Source: DATATV01 sp035551355
GTDB lineage: Bacteria > Actinomycetota > Actinomycetes > Mycobacteriales > Pseudonocardiaceae
Assembly (NCBI GenBank): GCA_035551355.1
Contig: DASZNF010000052.1
Span: forward strand, 1 to 64,000
Direction of reading: 5' to 3'
DNA length: 64,000 nucleotides
Each line of letters starts with the position of its first letter. The stretch's first letter is position 1. This document shows positions 47,570 to 54,964 of the stretch, in pieces. Both the position numbers and the translations under genes were made by a program. The notes under the pieces are model-generated. The model had not been told where the DNA came from. It was given only the letters and a program-made list of their open reading frames with translations, and did not search any database.

Positions 47570-48865
47570 TCAGGCGGTCGGGGTGAGCCGGGTGGCCAGC
47601 GTGATCGCCTTGTCGGTCAGGTCGCCCTCACGGGTGTCGTACAGACCGGCCAGCAGCTTGAGCACGAGCCGCATCAGCGCCTCGCGGGGCATCCCGTAGC
47701 GGGTCGCCGCCTTCATGATCCTCGGGTTGCCGATCAGCCTGGAGAACAGGTTGCCGATCCGGTAGTAGCCGCCCAGCGCCTGCTGCAGCGCCTGCGGATA
47801 ACCGGCCAGCGCGCGTTCCCGGGACGGCCCCTCGGGCCGGGCCAGCGCCTGCACCACGCACTGCGCGGCCAGCTTGGCCGACTCCATGGCGTAGCCGATG
47901 CCCTCGCCGTTGAACGGGTTCACCGTGCCGCCCGCGTCACCCACCAGCAGCAGACCGTTGGCGTAGTGCGGGGTCCGGTTGAAGCCCATGGGCAGGCCGG
48001 CGCCGCCGATCTTGCCGGTGGCGTTCTCCTCGGTGAGGCCCCACTCCTCGGGCAGCCCGGCCAGCCAGTTGCGCAGCAGCGCCCGGTAGTCGGTGTTGCC
48101 GAACGCCGTGGAGGAACTGAGAATCCCCAGCCCCACGTTCGCGGTGCCGTCGCCCATGCCGAAGATCCAGCCGTATCCGGGCAGCAGCAACGGATTCTCC
48201 GGGTCGGAGCGGTCCCACAGCTGCAGGTGCGACTCCAGGAAGTCGTCCTTGGTGCGCGGGCTGTTGTAGTACCGGCGCACCGCGACCCCGATGGTGCGGT
48301 CCGGGCGCTTGTCGATGCCCACCGACAACGCCAGCCGCGCCGACACTCCGTCGCAGGCCAGCACCAACGGTGCCCGGTAGGTCACCGGGGTCTTGTCCGG
48401 CCCGGCCTTCGCGGTCACCCCGACCACCCGGCCGGTGCGCTCGTGCGTGACCGCGCCGGTCACGTTGGTCTCCTCCAGCAGCCGGGCCCCGGCCCGCTGG
48501 GCGTTGCGGGCCAGCATCTCGTCGAAGTCCGCGCGGGTGCGCACCACGCCGTAGGGCGGGAAGCCGGACAGATCCGGCCAGTCCAGCTCCATGGTGTGGT
48601 TCGCGGTGATGACCCGCAGGCCGCGGTTGTGCAGCCAGCCCGCCTCTTCCCGGGTGTCGATGCCCAGGTCGATCAGCTGCTTCACACCGCGCGGGGTCAG
48701 CCCGTCGCCGCACACCTTCTCCCGCGGGAAGCTGCTCTTCTCCAGCAGCAGCACATCCAGCCCGGCGCGGGCCAGGTAGGTCGCGGCGGTGGAACCGGCC
48801 GGACCGGCTCCCACCACGATGACCTCGGCGTCCTCGTCGGCGCGGCGTCGAGTGGGCGTGCTCAT
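47570..48865 (-). CDS. menJ: geranylgeranyl-reductase-family flavoprotein (menaquinone reductase MenJ-like)
   Basis: 431-residue FAD-dependent reductase, probably saturating an isoprene unit of the menaquinone side chain. The Rossmann motif is VIVVGAGPAGSTAATYLARAGLDVLLLEK (about residues 15-43), with KVCGDGLTPRGVKQL, and the second FAD contact LLVGDAGGTVNPFNGEGIGYAMESAKLAA. Start ATG 48865 follows GAGGAG; a longer frame lacks homology. It lies 40 bases after menG on the same strand, so the two are a likely unit, which supports the menaquinone role over archaeal-type lipid or chlorophyll reduction. Confidence 0.8.
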   Translation of the reverse strand: MSTPTRRRADEDAEVIVVGAGPAGSTAATYLARAGLDVLLLEKSSFPREKVCGDGLTPRGVKQLIDLGIDTREEAGWLHNRGLRVITANHTMELDWPDLSGFPPYGVVRTRADFDEMLARNAQRAGARLLEETNVTGAVTHERTGRVVGVTAKAGPDKTPVTYRAPLVLACDGVSARLALSVGIDKRPDRTIGVAVRRYYNSPRTKDDFLESHLQLWDRSDPENPLLLPGYGWIFGMGDGTANVGLGILSSSTAFGNTDYRALLRNWLAGLPEEWGLTEENATGKIGGAGLPMGFNRTPHYANGLLLVGDAGGTVNPFNGEGIGYAMESAKLAAQCVVQALARPEGPSRERALAGYPQALQQALGGYYRIGNLFSRLIGNPRIMKAATRYGMPREALMRLVLKLLAGLYDTREGDLTDKAITLATRLTPTA

Positions 48866-48905
48866 CAGACTCCTCGAAGGCGTGGCGGGGGAACTGGTCT
48901 CGAGT

Positions 48906-49610
48906 TTAGTTCGACTGCGCAGAGTCACTGTCGATGCGCGCACGGTGCAGGGCGACGATCCCGCCGGTCAGATCCAGCCACTCCACCTCGCCCCAGCCGG
49001 CCTGCTCCACCAGCTCGGCCAGCGGCCGCTGGGCGGGCCAGGCCAGGATCGACTCGGCCAGGTACAGGTAGGCCTCCGGGTTGGAGGACACCCGCTTGGC
49101 CACCGCCGGGAGCACCCGCTTGAGGTAGAGCCGATACGCCCAGCGCAGCGGGCCGAGCACCGGCGTGGAGAACTCGCACACCACCAGCCGCCCGCCCGGC
49201 CGCACCACCCGACGCAGTTCGCGCAGCGCGGCCACCGTGTCGTTCATGTTGCGCAACCCGAACGAGACCGTCACCGCGTCGAACGCGTCGTCGGAGAAGG
49301 GCAGGGACAGCGCGTCCGCCGCGACCTTCGGTACCTTGCGCTTCCCGCCGCGCAGCATGCCGATGGAGAAGTCCGCGGCCACGCACCACGCGCCGGACTG
49401 GGCCAGCGCCACGGTCGACACCCCGGTGCCCGCGGCCACGTCCAGAACCTTCTCGCCCGGATCGAGGTGCAGCACCCGCCGGGTCACCGTGCGCCAGTAG
49501 CGGTCCAGGCCGAAGGACATGACCGAGTTGGTCCGGTCGTACCGCCTGGCCACCCCGTCGAACATTCTGGCGACCGCGCGCGGGTCCTTGTCCAGGCTGG
49601 CTCGCGACAT
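48906..49610 (-). CDS. menG: demethylmenaquinone methyltransferase
   Basis: Final methylation of menaquinone (UbiE/MenG family), 234 residues. Seen: MFDGVARRYDRTNSVMSFGLDRYWR, the SAM motif VLDVAAGTGVSTVALAQSG (about 55-73), ADALSLPFSDDAFDAVTVSFGLRNMND and RVVRPGGRLVVCEFSTPV. Start ATG 49610 has TAGGCT ending 6 bases upstream and no ribosome site, suggesting a leaderless mRNA. With the menJ-like gene downstream it probably forms an operon supplying quinone to the adjacent complex I. Confidence 0.92.
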   Translation of the reverse strand: MSRASLDKDPRAVARMFDGVARRYDRTNSVMSFGLDRYWRTVTRRVLHLDPGEKVLDVAAGTGVSTVALAQSGAWCVAADFSIGMLRGGKRKVPKVAADALSLPFSDDAFDAVTVSFGLRNMNDTVAALRELRRVVRPGGRLVVCEFSTPVLGPLRWAYRLYLKRVLPAVAKRVSSNPEAYLYLAESILAWPAQRPLAELVEQAGWGEVEWLDLTGGIVALHRARIDSDSAQSN

Positions 49611-49616
49611 GAAGGA

Positions 49617-49622
49617 AGCCTA
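49617..49622 (-). promoter_or_regulatory. probable leaderless -10 element of menG
   Basis: TAGGCT on the minus strand, 6 bases before ATG 49610. Confidence 0.45.
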
Positions 49623-49770
49623 CGGGTAAGCCATTCGTGGCAACCGCCAAGGATTGCGCGGGCCTGCTATCGCCATCCGCCAAGGGTTGCCCCGGTGATC
49701 GTCGACACGTCATCTGGCCGTCGTGTCGGCGTCGCATCGCGGACACCCGTCGTCGGCACGCTGGGTCAGC

Positions 49771-50715
49771 ATGACCGTCCAGTCGCACTCCTCGCCGTTC
49801 CCGCGGCAACCCGGCCCGCCTGGCCCCGGCGCGCGCGGCGCCGCCCGCGGCCCTGCCCGGCCGGTGCCGCCGGGCCTGATCTCGCACGCGCTGGAGGTGG
49901 CCGGGCGGCTGGCCAACGATGCGACGGATGTGATCACCGCGACCGCGGGCCGGGGGGCACGGCCCAGCGCCAAGGAATCCCCGTTCGACTGGGTCACCGA
50001 CACCGACCGCACTCTGGAACGGCACACCCGCCGGGTGCTGACCGCGGAGTTCCCCGGGGTCCCGGTGGTCGGCGAGGAGTACGGCGCGGACGTGGGCGCC
50101 TCGGACGCCGAGTACCGCTGGGTGGTCGACCCGGTGGACGGCACCGCCAACTACGTGGCCGGGGTGCCCTGGTGCGCCTACAGCCTGGCCCTGGTCGACG
50201 CGGACGGTCCGGTGGTCGGCGTGGTGGCCGACCCGTACCGGGGGCAGATCTACGCGGCCGCGCGGGGCCGCGGCGCCCGGGCCAACGGCAGCCCGGTGAA
50301 GCTGGCCGCGCGCTCCGGACTGGCCGGCGCGCTGGTGTGCACCGAGCTGACCAGGGGCGGTCCGTGGCCGGGGATGGGCGAGTTCATCGCGCACGCGGCC
50401 AACGCGCACGCCGGGGTGCGCATCCTCGGCTCGGCCGCGCTGGCCGTCGTGCAGGTGGCCCTCGGGCACGCGGCCGCGGTGGTCCTGCACACCTTCCACG
50501 AGTGGGACGTGGCCGGCGGGGTGGCGCTGGCCCTGGAGTCCGGCGCGGTGGCGCTGGCCCTGGAGTCCGGCGCGGTGGTGCTGGCCCTGGAGTCCGGCGC
50601 GGTGGTGCTGGACCGGGGCGGCTCGGGTTCGGCCCTGCCGCCGGACGGGATGCTGGTGGCCGCGCCCGGGGTGGCCGACGAGGTGCTGCGCTGGTGGCGG
50701 GACGCGACCCGCTGA
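49771..50715 (+). CDS. inositol monophosphatase family protein with 9-residue repeat
   Basis: Mg-dependent sugar- or inositol-phosphate phosphatase, 314 residues. Metal-binding motifs are intact: VVGEEYGAD, WVVDPVDGTANYVAGVPWCAYSLALV (about residues 118-145) and HEWDVAGGVALALESGA near the C-terminus. Just after the last motif the protein has VALALESGA three times in a row where relatives have it once; the DNA shows a 27-bp tandem triplication at 50521-50601. The N-terminal 40 residues are Pro/Gly-rich and the start (ATG 49771) lacks a clear ribosome site. The substrate (inositol, histidinol or fructose bisphosphate type) is undecided. Confidence 0.82.
   Translation: MTVQSHSSPFPRQPGPPGPGARGAARGPARPVPPGLISHALEVAGRLANDATDVITATAGRGARPSAKESPFDWVTDTDRTLERHTRRVLTAEFPGVPVVGEEYGADVGASDAEYRWVVDPVDGTANYVAGVPWCAYSLALVDADGPVVGVVADPYRGQIYAAARGRGARANGSPVKLAARSGLAGALVCTELTRGGPWPGMGEFIAHAANAHAGVRILGSAALAVVQVALGHAAAVVLHTFHEWDVAGGVALALESGAVALALESGAVVLALESGAVVLDRGGSGSALPPDGMLVAAPGVADEVLRWWRDATR
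50521..50601 (+). repeat. 27-bp in-frame tandem triplication in the inositol phosphatase gene
   Basis: Three consecutive 27-bp units (50521, 50548, 50575) share CTGGCCCTGGAGTCCGGCGC with one or two differences in the first six bases. Near identity points to recent expansion. The unit length equals that of the other arrays although the sequence is unrelated. Confidence 0.9.
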
Positions 50716-50752
50716 GTCAGCCTGGCCGGTTGGCGATTCCCGCCTGCCGGCT

Positions 50753-50815
50753 CAAGAATCTTGGTTCAAACAACTTGTAGCAAGATCTTGAATCCAGAGT
50801 CCTGATTCGCGAATC
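50753..50815. promoter_or_regulatory. cluster of short palindromes
   Basis: CAAGAATCTTG (50753-50763), CAAGATCTTG (50781-50790, perfect) and GATTCGCGAATC (50804-50815, perfect) lie in an unusually AT-rich patch between two convergent genes. A regulator-binding or processed-RNA role is possible. Confidence 0.35.
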
Positions 50816-50844
50816 TTGCTGCGGCCTGTGCCCTCGTGCGTTCA

Positions 50845-50884
50845 CGCCTGCCGGCTCAGGCTTTCGCCTGCCGGCTCAGGCTTT
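50845..50884 (+). repeat. 20-bp direct duplication spanning the DUF3592-type gene stop
   Basis: CGCCTGCCGGCTCAGGCTTT occurs at 50845-50864 and 50865-50884 without a mismatch, and its first 14 bases occur again at 50741-50754. The second copy contains the stop codon (50876-50878) of the minus-strand gene. Confidence 0.8.
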
Positions 50885-51424
50885 CTTCGCGGCGGCTTTC
50901 TTCGCGGCGGCCGGGGATGCGGGGCGCGAGGTGCGGCGCAGCCACCACGCGGTCGGCCCGATCAGCACCCACGCCCCGGCCAGCGTGCTGCCCACCGGCA
51001 GGAAGGCCAGCGTCCAGCCGCGCTCGGCGACCCGGACCACGTCCGGGTTCTGGGTGTCGTACTCGACCCGGATCTGTTCCCCGGCGGCCAGCCCGTCCGG
51101 GTACATCACCCCGTTGGGCGGGATGACCACCGCGCCGTCCGATGTGACAAACCGCACCACGGTCCGGTTGAACGAGACCGACAACACATCCGCGTTCGCC
51201 CGGCCCAGGTGGTCGTCGATCGAGTGACCGTCCCACCAGGCCGAGTACACCACGATCAGGCACAGGCCACTGAACACGCAGGCCACGACCAGCAACACGG
51301 TCGCCAGCAGCCGCCGACGCTTGTTTCCGCTGGTCGGCGTGAGTTCGGCAACCGGTTCGGGTTCTTCGGGTCGGTCCAGCACAGTGCCCGCTCCAGTCCC
51401 CGCCAATTGCTGGGGGCTCGCCAT
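50876..51424 (-). CDS. DUF3592-type membrane protein
   Basis: 182-residue protein with two membrane helices, LLATVLLVVACVFSGLCLIVVYSAWW and LAFLPVGSTLAGAWVLIGPTAWWL, flanking a soluble domain (ADVLSVSFNRTVVRFVTSDGAVVIPPNGVMYPDGLAAGEQIRVEYDTQNPDVVRVAERG) that matches DUF3592 proteins of unknown function. The tail is a Lys/Ala repeat (AAKKAAAKKA). ATG 51424 is chosen because TAGACT ends 8 bases upstream; an in-frame GTG 24 bases further up (51448) is the alternative. It is divergent from the isochorismate synthase gene, 143 bp away. Confidence 0.65.
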   Translation of the reverse strand: MASPQQLAGTGAGTVLDRPEEPEPVAELTPTSGNKRRRLLATVLLVVACVFSGLCLIVVYSAWWDGHSIDDHLGRANADVLSVSFNRTVVRFVTSDGAVVIPPNGVMYPDGLAAGEQIRVEYDTQNPDVVRVAERGWTLAFLPVGSTLAGAWVLIGPTAWWLRRTSRPASPAAAKKAAAKKA

Positions 51425-51432
51425 GGCGTCCG

Positions 51433-51438
51433 AGTCTA
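51433..51438 (-). promoter_or_regulatory. probable leaderless -10 element of the DUF3592-type gene
   Basis: TAGACT on the minus strand, 8 bases before ATG 51424. Confidence 0.4.
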
Positions 51439-51554
51439 GGACGCTCACCGCGGCCGGTCGTGTCGATATCCACTCGCGGGTGAAACCGGCTGGACAGGTG
51501 TGGGCCAGGCCACCACGGGGTCAACCTCTCAGCGCGCAAGCCCCGCGCGGTTCG

Positions 51555-51560
51555 TACCCT
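51555..51560 (+). promoter_or_regulatory. probable leaderless -10 element of the isochorismate synthase gene
   Basis: TACCCT followed by 7 bases and GTG 51568; the only purine-rich stretch (GGGAG) is too close to the start to act as a ribosome site. Confidence 0.5.
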
Positions 51561-51567
51561 CGGGAGT

Positions 51568-52860
51568 GTGACGATCGCTTCCCCGCCCGCATCGGGTCCG
51601 CGCTCGCATTCCGGCCGCGCCCCGCGGGCCTACTCCCGCACCCACGGTGTGGACACCGCCACCGACCTGCTCGGCCTGCTGCCCACCGGCGAGGACGCGC
51701 TGGCCTGGGTGCGCGAAGGCGAGGGCGTGGTCGGATGGGGCGAGGTGGCCCGGTTCGAGCCCAAAGGCCCCGGCCGGTTCGCCGAGGCGGCCGAGTGGTG
51801 GCGCGATTTCGTCGCCCAGCTGGATGTCACCGACGAGGTCGAGCTGCCCGGCACCGGGCCGCTGGCCTTCGTCAGCATGGCCTTCGCCGACGAGCCCGGC
51901 CACTCCGTGCTGATCGTGCCCGAGGTGGTGGTCGGCCGGCGGGACGGCCGCACCTGGATCACCGAGATCGGCACCGACGGCGGCCCGGGCGCCGGGCTGC
52001 ACGCGGTGAAGCCGGTCGAGGTGCCCAGCGGGGTGCGCTACGAGGAGGGCCAGCTGTCCGTGCCCGCCTACCGGGAGGCGGTGGCCAAGGCGGTGACCCG
52101 GCTGCGCGCCTCGGACGGGAACCTGGGCAAGGTGGTGCTGGCCCACGACCTGGTGGCCACCGTGCCGCCCGAGCAGGGCCCGATCGACGTGCGCTACCTG
52201 CTGCACGCGCTGGCCGCCCGGCACCCCAACTGCTGGACCTTCTCGGTGGACGGCCTGGTCGGCGCCACCCCGGAACTGTTGTTGCGCCGCACCGGATCCG
52301 GCGTGTCCGCCCGGGTGCTGGCCGGCACCGTGTGGCCGCACGACGACGTCGATCCGGAAACCCTGGCCGCGGACCTGCTGTCCTCGGCCAAGAACAAGTC
52401 CGAGCACCGGTACGCGGTGGAGTCACTGGCCGGGTCGCTGCGCCCGTTCTGCGCGGCGCTGTCCGTGCCGGACGAGCCGGTCGTGCTGCGCCTGCGCAAC
52501 GTGCTGCACCTGGCCACCGATGTGCGCGGCACGCTGACCGAGGACGTGTCGCTGCTGACCCTGGCCGAGGCGGCGCATCCGACCGCGGCGGTGGGCGGCA
52601 CGCCCCGGGAGGCCGCGGTGGCGCTGATCGCCGAACTGGAGGGCATGGATCGCGGCCGCTACGCCGGACCGGTCGGCTGGGTGGACGGCTCGGGCGACGG
52701 CGAGTTCGGCATCGCGCTGCGTTGCGCCCAGGTGTCCGACAACACGGTGCGGATGTTCGCCGGGTGCGGCATCGTCGCCGACTCCGACCCGGACTCCGAG
52801 GTGGTCGAGGCCAACGCCAAGCTGGTGCCGATGCGCGAAGCCATGGAAAACGTCCGCTGA
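51568..52860 (+). CDS. menF: isochorismate synthase
   Basis: Converts chorismate to isochorismate. The 430-residue protein carries the chorismate-binding-enzyme core: GNLGKVVLAHDLVATV, TFSVDGLVGATPELLLRR, AGTVWPHDD, KNKSEHRYAV, LAEAAHPTAAVGGTPREAA (about 335-353) and GPVGWVDGSGDGEFGIALRCA, all in family order. Neighbouring menG and menJ-like genes make menaquinone synthesis the likely use (menF), but salicylate or siderophore synthesis (entC type) is an alternative in an organism with siderophore genes. The GTG start is probably leaderless. Confidence 0.88.
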   Translation: MTIASPPASGPRSHSGRAPRAYSRTHGVDTATDLLGLLPTGEDALAWVREGEGVVGWGEVARFEPKGPGRFAEAAEWWRDFVAQLDVTDEVELPGTGPLAFVSMAFADEPGHSVLIVPEVVVGRRDGRTWITEIGTDGGPGAGLHAVKPVEVPSGVRYEEGQLSVPAYREAVAKAVTRLRASDGNLGKVVLAHDLVATVPPEQGPIDVRYLLHALAARHPNCWTFSVDGLVGATPELLLRRTGSGVSARVLAGTVWPHDDVDPETLAADLLSSAKNKSEHRYAVESLAGSLRPFCAALSVPDEPVVLRLRNVLHLATDVRGTLTEDVSLLTLAEAAHPTAAVGGTPREAAVALIAELEGMDRGRYAGPVGWVDGSGDGEFGIALRCAQVSDNTVRMFAGCGIVADSDPDSEVVEANAKLVPMREAMENVR

Positions 52861-53029
52861 GCCCACGTTCGCCGCCACCCCTTCCTGAGCTGCTGCTCCA
52901 CCCGGGATTGGCTCGTCTGCCGAGGTATCCCACTGGGTGAGCAGTCCTTTCGGAGGGCGCGAAGCCGATGATCGCCGGGCTATCGTGCCTCCCGACCGGA
53001 TTGGCACAGACCAGGTGGAGGAGGCTCTG

Positions 53030-54004
53030 GTGCCGCGTTTCCTGCTGCGCCGAGCGATCAACTACGTGGTGCTGTGCCTGATCGCGGTGTTCCTCACCTT
53101 CACCCTGGCTTCGCTGACCTTCGACCCGATCGGCGTGCTGCGCCACCGCCAGCCCCCGCCGCCCGCGGCCACCCTCGCCGACAAGATCGACCAGCTGCAC
53201 CTGGATCAGCCCATCCCGCAACGGTTTCTGACCTGGCTGGCCGGGATCCCGCACGGGAATTTCGGGGTTAGCGTGGCCGGCGATCCGATCGGGCCGGACG
53301 TGCTGCCCCGGGCCATGATCAGCCTGCGGTTGTTCCTGGCCGGCACCATCATCGGCGTGCTGCTGGCGGTGATCGTCGGCGTGGCCGGCGCGGTGCGGCA
53401 GTACCGGTTCACCGACTACGCCACCGCGATCGGCTCCTACATCCTGATCGCCGCACCGGTTTTCGTGATCGGCGGGCTGCTCAAGTACGGCGCGGTGCAG
53501 GTCAACCTGGCCACCGGATCGGATTTCCTGCAGACCGATCTCGAGGTCACGCCCGGCTTCTCCGGCGGTCTCGGCGCGGAACTGGTCGACCGGTTCCGGC
53601 ACCTGATCCTGCCCACCCTGGCCATCGCGCTGCCCATGGCCGCGCAGTACAGCCGCTATCAGCGCAACGCCATGCTCGACGTGCTCGGCGCGGATTTCCT
53701 GCGTACCGCGAGGGCCAAGGGCCTGCGGCGCGGGAAAGTGCTGGTACGACACGGTTTGCGCACCGCGCTGATCCCGATGAGCACGCTGTTCGCCTGGGCG
53801 TTCGGCACCATGCTGGTCGGCGGCCCGTTCACCGAGCACATCTTCGACTGGCACGGCATGGGTGCGTGGCTGATCGACGGCATCGACACCCAGGACGCCA
53901 ACGTGACCACCACGGTCACCCTGTTCGTCGCCGGCTGCGTGCTGGCCTCCGGGCTGCTCGCCGATCTCGCCTACGCCGCCCTCGACCCGCGCGTGCGGAT
54001 CTGA
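53030..54004 (+). CDS. peptide/nickel-type ABC transporter permease (DppB-like)
   Basis: 324-residue inner-membrane permease with six helices. The first helix is VVLCLIAVFLTFTLASLTF; the conserved coupling loop appears as QYSRYQRNAMLDVLGADFLRTARAKGLRRGKVLVRHGLRTALIP, and FGTMLVGGPFTEHIFDWHGMGAWLIDGI is the standard C-terminal block. GTG 53030 follows GGAGGAGG at 53017-53024, five bases away, which rules out the earlier in-frame start. It is the first gene of a four-gene transport operon. Confidence 0.9.
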   Translation: MPRFLLRRAINYVVLCLIAVFLTFTLASLTFDPIGVLRHRQPPPPAATLADKIDQLHLDQPIPQRFLTWLAGIPHGNFGVSVAGDPIGPDVLPRAMISLRLFLAGTIIGVLLAVIVGVAGAVRQYRFTDYATAIGSYILIAAPVFVIGGLLKYGAVQVNLATGSDFLQTDLEVTPGFSGGLGAELVDRFRHLILPTLAIALPMAAQYSRYQRNAMLDVLGADFLRTARAKGLRRGKVLVRHGLRTALIPMSTLFAWAFGTMLVGGPFTEHIFDWHGMGAWLIDGIDTQDANVTTTVTLFVAGCVLASGLLADLAYAALDPRVRI

Positions 54005-54019
54005 CGCCAGGAGCCGACC

Positions 54020-54964
54020 GTGACGCTGATCATCGCCGACGACCCGGCCGCGCACCCGCCCACCGGGCGCCGGCCGGAACCGCCCGCGCCGGTCGGTCGC
54101 GGCCGGCTGGTGCTGCGCCGGTTGCTGCGCAACAAACTCGCCGTGTCCGGCGCCGTCGTGGTGGTGCTGCTGTACCTGCTGGCGTTCAGCTATTCCTGGT
54201 ACTGGCCGTGGAACTACACGATGTCCGACTCGAACGCCTATCTGTCCCCGCCGACCGGCACCCACTGGTTCGGCACCGACAAGGACGGCATCGACATGTA
54301 CGCGCAGGTGCTGCGCGGACTGCAGAAATCGCTGACCATCGGCCTGCTGGTCGGGGTGATCTCCACTTCGCTGGCCGCGATCGTCGGCTCGGTCGCGGGC
54401 TATTTCCGGGGCATCGGCGACCGGGTGCTGATGTGGCTGGTGGATCTGCTGCTGATCCTGCCCAACTTCCTGATTCTTTCGGTGCTGAGCCCGAGTTTCC
54501 GGGGCAGGTCCTGGCTGATCTTCGTGGCGCTGATCGCCGCGTTCAGCTGGATGATCACCGCCCGGATCGTGCGGGGCATGACGATGTCGTTGCGAGAGCG
54601 GGAATTCGTCACCGCCGCCCGGCTGATGGGCGTGCCCGCGTGGAAGGTGATCGGCAGGCACATCCTGCCCCAGTTGTCCTCGCTGCTCATCGCCGACGCC
54701 ACGGTGAACGTGGCGGTGGCCATCCTGACCGAGGCGTCGCTGAGCTACTTCGGGTTCGGCATCCAGTTGCCGGACGTCTCGCTGGGCACCCTGATCGCCG
54801 GCGGCACCGGCTCGGCGGTGACCTTTCCCTGGCTGTTCTTCATTCCCGCCGGTTTCCTGGTGCTGACCGTGCTGGCCATCAACCTGCTCGGCGACGGCCT
54901 GCGCGACGCACTGGACGCCAACTCCGGCCGGGCCCACCGGCACCGCCGAAAGAATGCCCGATGA
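54020..54964 (+). CDS. peptide/nickel-type ABC transporter permease (DppC-like)
   Basis: Second permease, 314 residues. FGTDKDGIDMYAQVLRGLQKSLTIGLLVGVISTSLAAIVGSVAGYFRG and LREREFVTAARLMGVPAWKVIGRHILPQL (coupling loop) are diagnostic; AILTEASLSYFGFGIQLPDVSLGTLIA follows. The N-terminal 30 residues are a Pro/Arg-rich cytoplasmic extension. GTG 54020 has CAGGAG upstream and lies 15 bases after the first permease. Its stop overlaps the ATPase start (ATGA). Confidence 0.92.
   Translation: MTLIIADDPAAHPPTGRRPEPPAPVGRGRLVLRRLLRNKLAVSGAVVVVLLYLLAFSYSWYWPWNYTMSDSNAYLSPPTGTHWFGTDKDGIDMYAQVLRGLQKSLTIGLLVGVISTSLAAIVGSVAGYFRGIGDRVLMWLVDLLLILPNFLILSVLSPSFRGRSWLIFVALIAAFSWMITARIVRGMTMSLREREFVTAARLMGVPAWKVIGRHILPQLSSLLIADATVNVAVAILTEASLSYFGFGIQLPDVSLGTLIAGGTGSAVTFPWLFFIPAGFLVLTVLAINLLGDGLRDALDANSGRAHRHRRKNAR

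Noticed and set aside
49710..49780. Minus-strand tail reading CDWTVMLTQRADDGCPRCDA, which looks like a zinc ribbon
   Set aside because: It overlaps the start of the inositol phosphatase gene, has no start or ribosome site, and no upstream protein that would make sense.
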